This document shows positions 12,296 to 23,126 of a stretch of DNA of 64,000 nt, piece after piece. The DNA is from Nymphaea colorata (lineage: Eukaryota > Streptophyta > Magnoliopsida > Nymphaeales > Nymphaeaceae). Location of the stretch: contig NC_045144.1 of assembly GCF_008831285.2 (NCBI RefSeq), positions 20,723,716 to 20,787,715 of the forward strand, written 5' to 3'. How positions within the stretch are numbered: the first letter of the stretch is position 1; every line of letters starts with the position of its first letter. The position numbers were made by a program, and so were the translations under genes. Under the pieces are notes generated by a model. That model made no database searches and was not told the origin of the DNA. It saw only the letters and a program-made list of their open reading frames with translations.

Positions 12296-13501
12296 TTTAT
12301 TAAGAAAAGAAAAAAAAAAAGCTTAAAGGCTTTGGTGTTTTTAGGTATCTCTAATTTTCTTTTTCACTCTTGCATATTAAAGATGCAATGTTCTATATAC
12401 CAAAGGGTGCTCAAGAGAACTGAACTATATCCCCGACATACTTCTTTATAAAAAGCACCCAAAACCAAGGGATAAAAGTTGTGCACTTAGGTTGATAGGA
12501 TGGAATTTTATTGTAGCACAGAAAATTTAATTTAAATTTTTAAAATTTTTTCAGTTGGGATTCAAAACTAAAAAAAGTTTCTGGAAATGTTATTCTTCAC
12601 TATCAAACGATGAAATTTAATTCTTGATGAAATTTAATTCTAAGTTAACAAACACAACCGTTTTAGAAATATAAAAGTTTATTTTTAATTCACCAATTTC
12701 GAAAATAAATTTCCGAAAACCTTTTTACATATTTTCAACATCAAACGCTACATTAAACAAAGCCTTAATGGCAAACATTTTTTTTTTTTTGGAAAAGCCG
12801 CTTCAATAAAACATCCATTTTTTTTTTTCTTTTGAAAAGGCTCCTGTGTCAGACGTCCCATTTTGTCTTTAATATCTTTACTATGTTTCTCTTTTAATAA
12901 AGTGACCTTTGAAAAACATGCATCTTTACTCGAAAGTATATCTCGCACGTTTTTAAAATTTTTAATATTCTAGTTACTTTTGGAAAATACAATTTTAAAA
13001 GACGCTTTTCAGTAAAAACAATGTGTAAACCGAACTCCAAATAAGAAAAATCAGCTCGCACTAGTAGCAATGCTGAGTCGAATGCTAAGTGATCTAAATC
13101 ATTCATACACAATTCAAAATTAAGAATTCTTATTTTATGAGCCAGAACTTTTTTTTAGGGATAGACCAAACCATCTGCGGGTCGAACCAAAATGAACGAC
13201 GGTAAGGCCAAGAGGAGCGACGGGTCGGGCCCCCCTCCCTTCACCCCTGACTAACAAGCAACAAAAGAAAAATTGAGAAAGCACACCATGGTTGAGGACT
13301 AAAATCATGTTGTTGTCAAGTTTTTAAAATTTATGACAGATTCAACTCATATTTGTAACCTTAATTTCCTGGTCTTTGCAGCGTTTGACCATGTAATTAA
13401 ATCATATTGCCCAACTGTGGCTTTTTCTAGCACATAATGTAATTCTTTCCTTTCCAATCCAATGGTATATTTGTTATGTTATTACTCAAGGAATTATAAA
13501 T

Positions 13502-13672
13502 ATGGCGTGGTATAGCGTAATTGGTTGAGCTGATGACTCAGTGAGAGCTCGATCGTTATGTTCGATTCTCATAAGCCTTACTCCCCTAAGGCAAGTGCTA
13601 CTCACAAGTTGAATGGAGTAATAGTAAGTTCATTTGGTCCCAATATAACATGGTAATTAATATGACAAAAAA
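13502..13672 (+). mobile_element. Probable tRNA-derived SINE
   Basis: An A box, TAGCGTAATTGG (13513-13524), fits the RNA polymerase III consensus TRGYNNARNNGG. A B box, GTTCGATTC (13560-13568), fits GTTCRANTC. Their spacing is close to that of a tRNA. The sequence between cannot fold as an intact tRNA, and it continues into unrelated DNA that ends in an A-rich tract (ACAAAAAAACAAAA). This is the layout of a plant SINE. Both ends are approximate. Confidence 0.55.
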
Positions 13673-14219
13673 ACAAAATACCCATGGTTTCTATTTACTT
13701 TCTCAACTACATTCCATAATCTTAATGCATGGTTAACTATGTTTAAATAACTTAGTTTTTATTAAGGTTTTGAAATAATGATCTCTCGTTTTTATTAATG
13801 TTATTAAGTTATTTACGGAAAATCTAGTTGTATTACTAAAGGAAGATATATTTTCACACTCTTTCTTAAGAAATCATACAGTTTTGCTACTTTAACAATT
13901 ACATTTTAAAAAATAATCTAATAGATCTTTTTCATTAACCATGGAAATACAAGGTGACTGGGCTTTTGAAATGACAATATGAAAAGTTTAGGCATGTTTT
14001 CTATTTGTTGCTAATTCTTTAAGTGCGTGTTTTGGAAATTTCTCCAAATATAAAATATATTTAAATTTTTACATGTAATCAAGATAAATACTTGTTGGAA
14101 TGGATCTTACACTAGGAGCTTAGTTTCCAACAAAATGTGTGTTTTTTTTTTATAAAATCTGATTAACTAACTCAAATTCTATTCAAATCTCAAATTTCAT
14201 GAGAATCATCGACATCCCT

Positions 14220-14916
14220 ATTTATGTGTGCGTGTACGCATGCATGTTGCATGTGTGTGTGATCCACGCATGCATGTGCGTGCTGCCCGACTCACAGATG
14301 AGGGAGTGAGAGAAAAAATGTGTGTGTGTGTGTGCGTGCACGGATGCGTGCATGTGCATGCGTCTGTGCCTGTCGGGGGACACATGGTGGAGCTAGCGAT
14401 GGCCTTCTTTCGATTTCCGAAGCTCTTCTATATGCTTCTACAGAGAGGGAGAGAGAGAGAGAGAGAGTAAAGGAGAGTGACGAAATCGAAGCATTACTAC
14501 CTTATCCCTCTCCCTACAGAGACGGGGGACCGACACGGAAGAAGAAGAAGAGGGTGCGGTTCCCTCTCCTTTTCTCTCTCTGTTTCTTCTTCTGCCGGTA
14601 CTTTTGGGATAATTTCTGTGTCTTTATAGGAAGCACCGTGAACCTTCAATACGAGCTCCGCCAAGCTCCCCAAATCCCCCTTTCCCTGCCGATTCCGCTA
14701 CTATTTTGTTGGGAATTAGGGCTTTGGGGGATCTCTGTCGTCTTGCTTTTGCCTTGTTTGTTCGTAATTTCGATGGATGCTTTGGATCAGTCTGCTTCGG
14801 CGATCTTGTTTGGTTTTTTGCCTTTTTGGGATCTTCTTCTTATGCGGTTTCATTTTCGGCGTTGAAGGTTCTGCTGGCGGAAGTTTAGGTTTCTAAGTGA
14901 AGGTGAATCGATCGGG
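14220..14916 (+). promoter_or_regulatory. Promoter and leader region of the SAM-domain gene
   Basis: A GT/GCATGC-rich patch (14225-14365), a GA microsatellite (about 14447-14466), then CT-rich and GC-richer sequence (14500-14880) typical of a 5' untranslated leader. The open frame at 14320-14865 is low in complexity and is best read as leader, not protein. No convincing TATA box was found. Confidence 0.4.
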
Positions 14917-17900
14917 ATGAGTAAGGAACGGCAGCCAGAACCGTTGGATTTCTTTATCTGGACGGTGGAGGTGCGTTGGTTTTACGTGTTCAAGGCGGCT
15001 TATCTCTTTTCCGTTTCCTGTTTGTGTTGAAGATGAGATTGGGGTGGGATTTGGTAGTTTTTTGTCGGCTTCATTTTTTCAATGTTCTTGATGAAATTCG
15101 CTATTCTGTGGTATTCCTCACGATTAGAGCTGCAATTTCTCAATACCTGATCAATCGTTTATTTCCTGTTCTTTGGCGCGTTTGACCGTTTTCCTGTAAA
15201 TAAAGCAGATATTAATTTGACTTTTCGTCACTCTTTTCTGTCTTGAGCTGTTCAATTACTAGGCGTCTTGAATGGTGTACGTCTTTTTCCCTCATAGTAT
15301 GCGAAGTCGAGCATTCTGGCATTCAAGTTTGGTGTTACACAAGGGGCTTGTTATAGCATTGTTGCAGAATACATCGACACTAGATTTAAGTTAAGTGTTC
15401 CTGCATAATTGTATGATGAAAGCTTGCAATCGGTATGCCTTGAGGTGCTCCCTGATGACTTCTTTTGCTTTATCCTTATCTTCATAGAGGTACTCCTTGG
15501 TGGGGTATCTTCACAGTTAGTCAATCCAAGGATTGCTGATTTTTCAATAATTTGAGACCTGATTCTCAAAATTTGACTGTTGAAAACAATACGTATAACT
15601 TTTCATGAATCTTTCGTATGAGCAAGTGGATATATAGGCTATTCATAACCTGAGAACATCTATGTTGAAACATTTCTTTGTTTCACTATATTCTATATTT
15701 TGAAATCATTTATAGCAAATCTAGTTCGTAAGTTTGTACAAACTTGATCACTTTGCCCCTATGTGTATATTTTCTCATCAAATTCAGCACGTAAACATAA
15801 TGAGTAACACATGGAGTTCAAAAGAATTTCTAATATTCTAAAGCCAACATTTTACCCGAAACTCTACAGTTTGTTGCATTATCTATGATAAACTGCACAA
15901 CACTCATATGTCCTATTTCTTTCCTAACATCTTAAAATTTTAAAATACATGAAACAATAAACATTGGAGAGTCTAGCAAATCAATAGATTTCAAAAACAT
16001 AATTCCTTTAGGATAACATACATGGAAATTTATCATGTTTTTGTATTTTTTTCATCTGCAAAGAACACTGTACCCTCCTCTCCAAGTCAATCTCAATTCA
16101 TCACAATATGTTCTTCATTCTTTAACATGTCAATCGAGAATTTTTCCTCTCAGTTGATTATAAGAGGGCGTTTTATGCATAGAGTCCATAGAAGTAATTG
16201 CATCTACTGCAGTGTGAAATTGACATGAATTTGCCATTAATGCTTCATAAATCATCTCCAAACTGCTTTATTTACCTGTTCTATCAAATGTTTGAGAGTC
16301 ACGATTATCCAAATATTAGGTCGAGAACCTGAAGTAATTTGTCATGTGGACAAAAAAAGAAAAAAATTTAATTGAGGCAAAAAACGTTTGACCTTATATT
16401 TGATGCTTTACTGGATGACCCATCACCTGTTCCACCTCTTCTATTTTTTGTTAGAGTACCTTCTGCATGCATCATTGCTTTGCTTTTTGCCTTCAAACTA
16501 GCCATGTGTGATCCTATGCTGCGTCAGCAGGATTAGAAGTAGGAAGCTAAATATCATCGCCATCCTCCACTTTCCAGGGTTCAATATAGCCATTTCAGCA
16601 TCTTTTATCCTTTTTTATAACTTTTTAGCTTTTAGGGCTTCAATCATTTGCATAAATTGCCATTGTACAGCTCCTGTCAGATCTTTAGAAGTGTCAGGCA
16701 CCACATTTTCATATGTCCTGACTAAATAGTATTTTAGCTGGGAGATTCCTGCAACAATCTCTTTCTTACAAAAGTTACAAAGCAGCTGATTATCATTGTT
16801 TGCTCGAGAGTGCTATTTCCATGTGGGGTTACTTGGAAGCTATGTCTTATAAAACGATAAAAATCTATGATGAGAGCGAAAGATTTTATACTTTCACGGT
16901 AGAAGTAGGTTGTCATACATAGAAAGAAGAAAAAATTCTCTTTCTTCAACTGCAAATTGATCTCTCACACGCATTTAATCGATGCTTTCTTCTTTGAAAT
17001 GGCAAAAGCTCCTTCTCACACAATTCCTAGTTGTGTCGGAGTTGGCTATGAGGGGGTTTTATATTTAAAAATGAAAAAAAAGAAAATCCAGATCCTCTTT
17101 CTTTTCCACAACTCCCATATTGCACTTATGATACTGAGTAAGTTGATTGATCAAGTAACAGAATGTCTAAGCAGTAAATATCAAAATCTTGGCAATTTCT
17201 TTGCTTAATAATTTGATCGTTTGAGCAACAAAATCTTTAAGAGTCAAGCTCTCTTGGCAACAATGTGATGTGTCTTTACCTTTGTCTCCATTAGGTCAAT
17301 GAGACATGAAATATTTTGTTATCCTTTATTTTTCTTTCATATATGATGCATGGATGTAAGTGCCGATAGCAATTTTTTTGTGAATTATCCTTTTCGTGGA
17401 AAAAGCACCTGACATTATTTCTTTGTTATTACACTATTCATGAGGAGGGACAGATGTATGACATTCTGAAATTTTTGTAGATCAAACTCTTATCACGTCA
17501 CTCTCCCTCATTTATGGGCTTGTCAATGATTTGTCGGTCCTAATAATTTAACATTGATTAATCATAAGTTTAAGCATAAACCTCTCTTGAGAATGTTGCA
17601 TCTCTTTCTTTATTCCAGTGTCACAAAAAACACGATAAATTATATTGCCGTTTAAAACTTAAAAAAACATTAAAAACGAAAAAAACACATTTTTAACACG
17701 TTTTTGTGTGTTTTTTTCCTTTTTTCATGTTTTTTTAATGCCAAACAATTTTTTTTCATTTTCTATTTTTTATTTGTTGCAAATCTACTTATGTTTTTTA
17801 TGTTTGTGTTGTTAGTTTCTCACTTATTTTATCTTTTCCCCATTTTTAGTTTTTTTTTTTTTACTAATTTCCTGTATTTTTTCCTTTTTTTCAAGCTCGC

Positions 17901-19226
17901 CATATTATACCTTCGCCTTATTATACCCCAGAAAAACCTCGCCGTTTAAAACTGCAAAACGTTATTTGTGATTATGCTTTATCTCATTTTTTATTAGGCT
18001 AATGAGCAAGAATGTGTTTATCTTTATTTTTCTTTAGAAAGTTGCATTGTATATAAATTGCTTACAACATTTTAGTGGTGAGAATTCTCTCCTTTTTTAG
18101 GAAAAAGCATCTCACATTGTTTCTTCAGCATTACACTATTTGTGAAGAGGGACGAACATGTGAGTCTGATTTTTTGGTGGTCTGAGAAAGTACATTCTCA
18201 TTGACCTGAGAAGTGTAGTAATTACATGTTATCTTGATGGCTGGACATGCCAGGTCACCTCTTGTTTAGTCCATTCTTTGGGAACTTATCATTTTGTTCG
18301 CATGGAACATCTTCTTTTTTGTTGTGCATTCCCCTTTTGTGCCGCATCCTTGTCCTAGACTCCTAGTCATATAGTCAGCTCACTATATAGGCATTTACAT
18401 TGAAAGTGGTCACAAGTTTGAAAACATATATGAACCATTTGCTGTTACACAAGCAGACTTCCATATATGAAAACATGTAAACCTAGTCTGAGGTTCTTGT
18501 CCCACATGTGGTGCCACATATTGCAACAAATCTGTAAAAGGAGAGGTTGTTAATTGTTAAATATTAAATTTAACACTGTTGGATCTTTAATTTTTCCTAT
18601 TTATATATATTTTTTAATTGTGTATGAAGAAAGAAAGAACAAAAGGTGTTACTGCATTAGGGCGTGTCCATTAACTCATGGTTACTTCTGCTCTAGAAGC
18701 TCATGAACTTACGAATGTAGTAAAGGATCCTCTAGAAAATATTGCTTAGCTTGGGGAAACTGCTTTTGAGGGGTTTTATCAAGTCAGTACTGCTTCATTG
18801 TTCGATGGTTTGACCGACTGTTGTTCATATCAGGATGTAGGGTTATGGCTTGAAGAAATTAATCTGGGTGGTTACAGACAAATATTTAAAGAAAACGGTG
18901 TCAACGGTGAGTATCTGGATAGCTTGTCTACATTTACCACTGAACAGATTCTGCGGTTTATCAGGAGGTGCCGTATGAAATGGGGAGACTTCATTACTCT
19001 GTGCAAGGAGCTTAGACGCATTAAGGGTAATTGCTGTTCTTCCCTTTTTCTATAAGGTAGGTCATATTCTTAGCTTCTGGTCCTTTATTTCGCAGTTGCA
19101 TTGCTCAAAGGAGAGGAGCATGTTAGACGTCCATGGTGGGCTCCCCCCTGCCTATCAGTTGTCTTTGTCAAGGTGGCGAAGCACAATCGGCAATCTCGAG
19201 TTGTCTCATTGAAGCAGGAACCGTGA
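14917..19226 (+). CDS. Small SAM-domain protein, 125 aa
   Basis: Coding exons: 14917-14970, 18834-19026, 19096-19226 (378 nt). Exon 1 encodes MSKERQPEPLDFFIWTVE. Exon 2 is a sterile alpha motif (SAM) domain: DVGLWLEEINLGGYRQIF, NGVNGEYLDSLSTFTTEQIL, MKWGDFITLCKELRRIK. Exon 3 is a basic tail: VRRPWWAPPCLSVVFVKVAK, NRQSRVVSLKQEP. SAM domains form five-helix bundles that self-associate or bind other proteins and sometimes RNA. This short plant-wide protein is annotated only as SAM domain-containing, and I know of no assigned function. All junctions keep frame: GAG|GTGCGT with CAG|GAT, and AAGG|GTAATT with GCAG|TTGCA. It is almost entirely domain, with no signal peptide or membrane segment. The first intron is 3.9 kb. 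Confidence 0.88.
14971..18833 (+). other. Intron 1 of the SAM-domain gene, no gene seen
   Basis: Long AT-rich intron (donor GTGCGT, acceptor ATATCAG). A T-rich stretch at 17690-17900 gives a spurious phenylalanine-rich open frame. Some phrases recur around 17400 and 18100 (TTACACTATTCATGA / TTACACTATTTGTGA after AAAAGCA), which suggests an old duplication. No coding signal. Confidence 0.55.
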
Positions 19227-19811
19227 TGTGCACAGACTGGTATATATGTATTATAATTTATGTTAAGTTATTGTTGCGGTTGGCTGTCCACATCGTTCTG
19301 CCCTTCAACCGTTATCCCTTTCATATTTAGTCCACTTTATGTTCATACAAGTCATGACTCTCTTTTGTTAGTTCCTTCATGAAAATCATTTTTGTTGAAC
19401 ATATGAAAAAATATAGTGTGAAGTGGTATTCAATGTTTTATTGAATGTAGTGATTCAGTTATGCAGAATATCAAATGAAGGGAGCATGGACACGTTATAT
19501 GCAAACAAACATGCACCCTTCTCACAAAACTTTGTCCATTAACATAAGGGCCTACAGTGTTATGCTCCGGACCTACTGAATTCATCCCAATTATTCTTTC
19601 TAATTATTGCTCCAAAAAGCTGTTCATGTTATAGAATTGAACCTGAAAAGTTGATTTTCTGTTAGATTTTGGCTGGTGAGTGTTTTTGCAAGAATTTATA
19701 GAAGATTAGAGAGAGAGAAAGTGCGCGAGAGAGAGAGCAGATTTATCGATTTCTGATAGATACTGACTAGTGGATTGTCTTTAAAGGTTTGTAGAAATCT
19801 GATATTGCTCT

Positions 19812-19842
<31 letters not shown>

Positions 19843-21135
19843 TTGACCCCAAAATCTGTTAAAGACTTGGGCGCGCGTTTCCGGCTGAGGTAGTGGGCCT
19901 TACTGAACTGAACAGGTCCTTAAAACCAGCAAGAAAAACGAGGAACTTTTTACAAAAGCAGACTAATAAAAATGGTGGGTTGGGTTTGAATTTCTTTCAC
20001 TAATTTAGAAAGTTAAGTAAAATAAATCAACACTTCAGCAGGTTCTTGTTATTTCATCAAAAGATAAGCGTGTTATAAAATTTTCAGAAACAAATAGAGC
20101 TGTCTTATCAAGCCGAATGTCTCCAGGCCATTAGTCACAAATCTTGAAAACTTGGGCGAGATCTGCAGCTGAAAGACAAACCTTCAAACTTAAACTCAAT
20201 GATCAAATGAAAAAAAAAGAATCAACTATATAAGTTGCAGAAAACTATGACCATGGCGACCGATAAATTGAACGTTGGCCACAAACACTGATCTAATTAC
20301 GATTCCAGGGAACTGAAAGTCTATAAATGGCAAATCTATTTTGTAGGCTGATTCTCAAGGTTCAAGTCTGTTTTTGGTCCTTACTATTTTTTTTTCTCAA
20401 GGTTCAAGTCAGCTTTTGGTGCATCTGGTGCACTCCAACTGCACAATAATAGCCTTCTTTCTTGTATTACAAGAAGTTGAATTTTTTTATATATTCAAAC
20501 TGGAGATTAATTGCCTACCAACCCCTGACTCAAGGTGTTGCACCAACCCCTTGAGAACAAATTGCAAAAAACCCATGGAAAAGAATAAAAATTACGGGCC
20601 GTTTGCCTAAATGTTCCAAGTAGAACTTATATCATTTTCTTCTAATTTTTCATGTAGGAAAACTGATATTGGTAATAAACAAAAACACGCTCACCAAAAA
20701 AAAAAAAGACTGAAAAACAATAAAAAAGTGAAATAACTTGCTTAAAAGTGATAAATCGATAAGTGGTAATCTAGTATACCTTTCTTGGCCTTTTGGACAA
20801 GATCAACTGTGTGTAGTAGCTTTTCAGAAAATTACGCTCACAGTTGAAAAGCAGCTTCCTAGTCTTAGTTTCTATGCATTTCTTTTGTTTTTCACCATGC
20901 GAGGGAAGGAACGAGATCATTTGAAAGTTGAAACAAATGGAGTTAAGAGACGTGATGATTTCAATCACCGGCAAGTGTTCCAGTGATTCGCCTTATTTCA
21001 TTGAATCATTTAACTGGAAAACTTGCGCGCTTCAACTGTGCAGAGAATTCGGCTGAAATCTAGTCATGAAAACCATCATGTTTCTATATGTCGAGTCTTT
21101 TTTGTTCCATTATTACTTTTGTTTTTGCAAAAGTT

Positions 21136-21225
21136 TTCATTAAATTTTTTAACAGAGAGACCCATAGATTAGTGACCACCTTCATTAAATTTTTTAACAG
21201 AGAGACCCATTGATTAGTGACCACG
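21136..21225. repeat. 45-bp tandem duplication
   Basis: Two adjacent copies of a 45-bp unit beginning TTCATTAAATTTTTTAACAG, nearly identical apart from the last base or two and one A/T change (CCCATAGATT versus CCCATTGATT). Near identity suggests a recent origin. Confidence 0.9.
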
Positions 21226-21297
21226 ACAAGATTTGGAGCTATTCAGAATGCTTGCAGCAACGTTGGCATCCTGGCTTATCTCCCTTCTCTTCTACTA

Positions 21298-21493
21298 TGG
21301 TTGTGTTTGTTTCACTGCAGATCTTAGTGATCTGAGATCAGACTCCCCTCCTTTCCATCTGACCTTAAATCCATGGTTTTTAACATGGAGCATGAATTTG
21401 CTATTGAGATCCTCAGTTTATTTAAATTGAAGATCTCACAGAACACATCTTTTATGTAGCCTTGGACCTAAGATCCGAGGCTATCAAATGCAA
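21298..21493. mobile_element. Small TIR element with GGTTGCATTTGATAGCC-like ends
   Basis: The left end is GGTTGTGTTTG...AGATCTTAG. The right end, reverse-complemented, is TGTTGCATTTGATAGCCTCG followed by GATCTTAG. The same end, GGTTGCATTTGATAGCCCCG then GATCTAAG, occurs at 60796, so this is a repeated family. About 196 bp, non-coding. Confidence 0.5.
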
Positions 21494-22639
21494 CATAATT
21501 ACCTTCTTTATATATTAGTATCTTCAAGTTCCACCTGCGGTAAATCATCTCTTAAACTCGAACAAACTTCATCATAATTAACTGTCTCCATCTCAAACAA
21601 AAGAGAGAAAAGCAACTATTAATGTAATATATTCCAGTTATTTCTTCATCAATTAAGTGTTACTTTCAGTTCGGTTCAACTCCATATATTAAAAAAGTTA
21701 CATGTATTTTTAGGTGCATAGCATTGACACAACCGAGTGGGACCTAAGTGGAACCAAATGGATCCAGTTATGATATGTACGCTGCCATCTATGATTTCAT
21801 TGTGTTGATAAGATCATTTTTGGGTTTTCGATCTCTTGTACGAGACCTGGATCCATTTTGATATTTACAATGGAGTTTTCAGGAGAGAAACTTTCGTGAC
21901 TTTTTTTTCGTGAATGCTATGACCTTAACGGTTAAATATCATGAACATTGATTAAATTAGGGTTCAAGGGCAGGTGAAGCTTGTGTCTTCCAGTACTCCA
22001 TGAAAAATATTTCAGGCATATCAAACACCCTTATGTAAACTCGTGTTTAGTTTTTTCTTTCTTTCTTTTTTTTTTTGGCTAAAATGAATTTAAAAGTTAT
22101 CAGTTATCAGTGTGCTAATTATTAAACGGTTTAATCATTTATATTTCTCCGATTGCTGTAAAATTGCTATTTTACTTTTAAAGTATTCATGCTCCAGGCA
22201 ACCACCTAGAGGGGTTTGAATCAATTAGACAAGCTACAACAACGACTATTGAAAGGGTTTAAGACAACTTGAAAAAAAAAAGAAGAGAAGAACAATCGCG
22301 AAAGAAAGAACAAAAAATATTGTTAGCGTGTTTCTATGAGCAAATGCATACCTCAGGATTGCTTGTTCCAATTGCTCATTTCCGTTCATTTGGATTGCTT
22401 AAGATTCATGCATGCTGCATTTCATATTACATAAGCAAATAGGCTGAGAGAGTATAGGAAGAAAGCGGCAACCTCCCTGCTGGTGATTCGATGATCAATA
22501 ATAGCAATTGGTACCAAGTTTTGTAGTTAATTAATTACTGAATATGTTTGCATAGCCTGTTCTTGCCTTCTTTTTTCAAAAGAAAAAAAATAATACCATT
22601 TTCTCCTTGTTTTTATCTCAATCACCATTGATTAGAGAG

Positions 22640-22640
<1 letters not shown>

Positions 22641-22671
<31 letters not shown>
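22641..22671. repeat. (AT)n microsatellite
   Basis: About 15 AT units. Confidence 0.95.
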
Positions 22672-22674
<3 letters not shown>

Positions 22675-23126
22675 ACCAAGTATATATGCTACTAAGATTT
22701 ATTTATTTCATAATATTTTGGATGTAAAGATCAAATCCATACAGCAAATTGTCAAAAAAAGTGAATGAAAAATATCATAACGAAAGGACGCATCTTACAT
22801 CGACGTGTCTATTCAGTACTCATCTTGCCGTGTAAATTAATCCTCACATTAAATAAGGCGGCTAACAGGTCTTAGGCATGTAACAAGCGATTGCACATAT
22901 ATACACAAAGCAGAGAAGCAAATAAACAGTGCAACTTAACGTTTTTGTCAATTACAAAATTCTTGTTAAGCAGCATGAACCAATCCATACTCCTGAAGCA
23001 GCTCGCCACGGACGTGATCCTCTTGTTATTCTTCGATTCTGTACAGTTTAGTAGCCAATCAACGTGTTATATGAGACAAGGAAGGAACCATGTCCTCTGC
23101 TCCCTCACAGAATCAACGACATCAGT

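Larger units (their letters stand above)
9437..14440. other. Intergenic region, repeats only
   Basis: About 5 kb of AT-rich DNA between SEN54 and the SAM-domain gene. It holds poly-A/T tracts, a tandem duplication at 11608-11763, a GC-ended element at 12050-12295 and a probable SINE at 13502-13672. Open frames here are short and low in complexity; none resembles a known family. Confidence 0.6.
19227..22880. other. Intergenic region, repeats only
   Basis: No conserved coding segment. It contains GA microsatellites (about 19710-19738 and 19818-19840), a 45-bp tandem duplication at 21136-21225, a small TIR-like element at about 21298-21493 and a TA run at 22641-22671. Confidence 0.55.

Noticed and set aside
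14320-14865. 181-codon frame upstream of the SAM-domain gene
   Set aside because: It runs through GT, GA and CT simple repeats; the conserved protein starts at 14917.
17704-17949. Phe/Leu-rich frame resembling a membrane protein
   Set aside because: It is a T-rich intron stretch of low complexity inside the SAM-domain gene.
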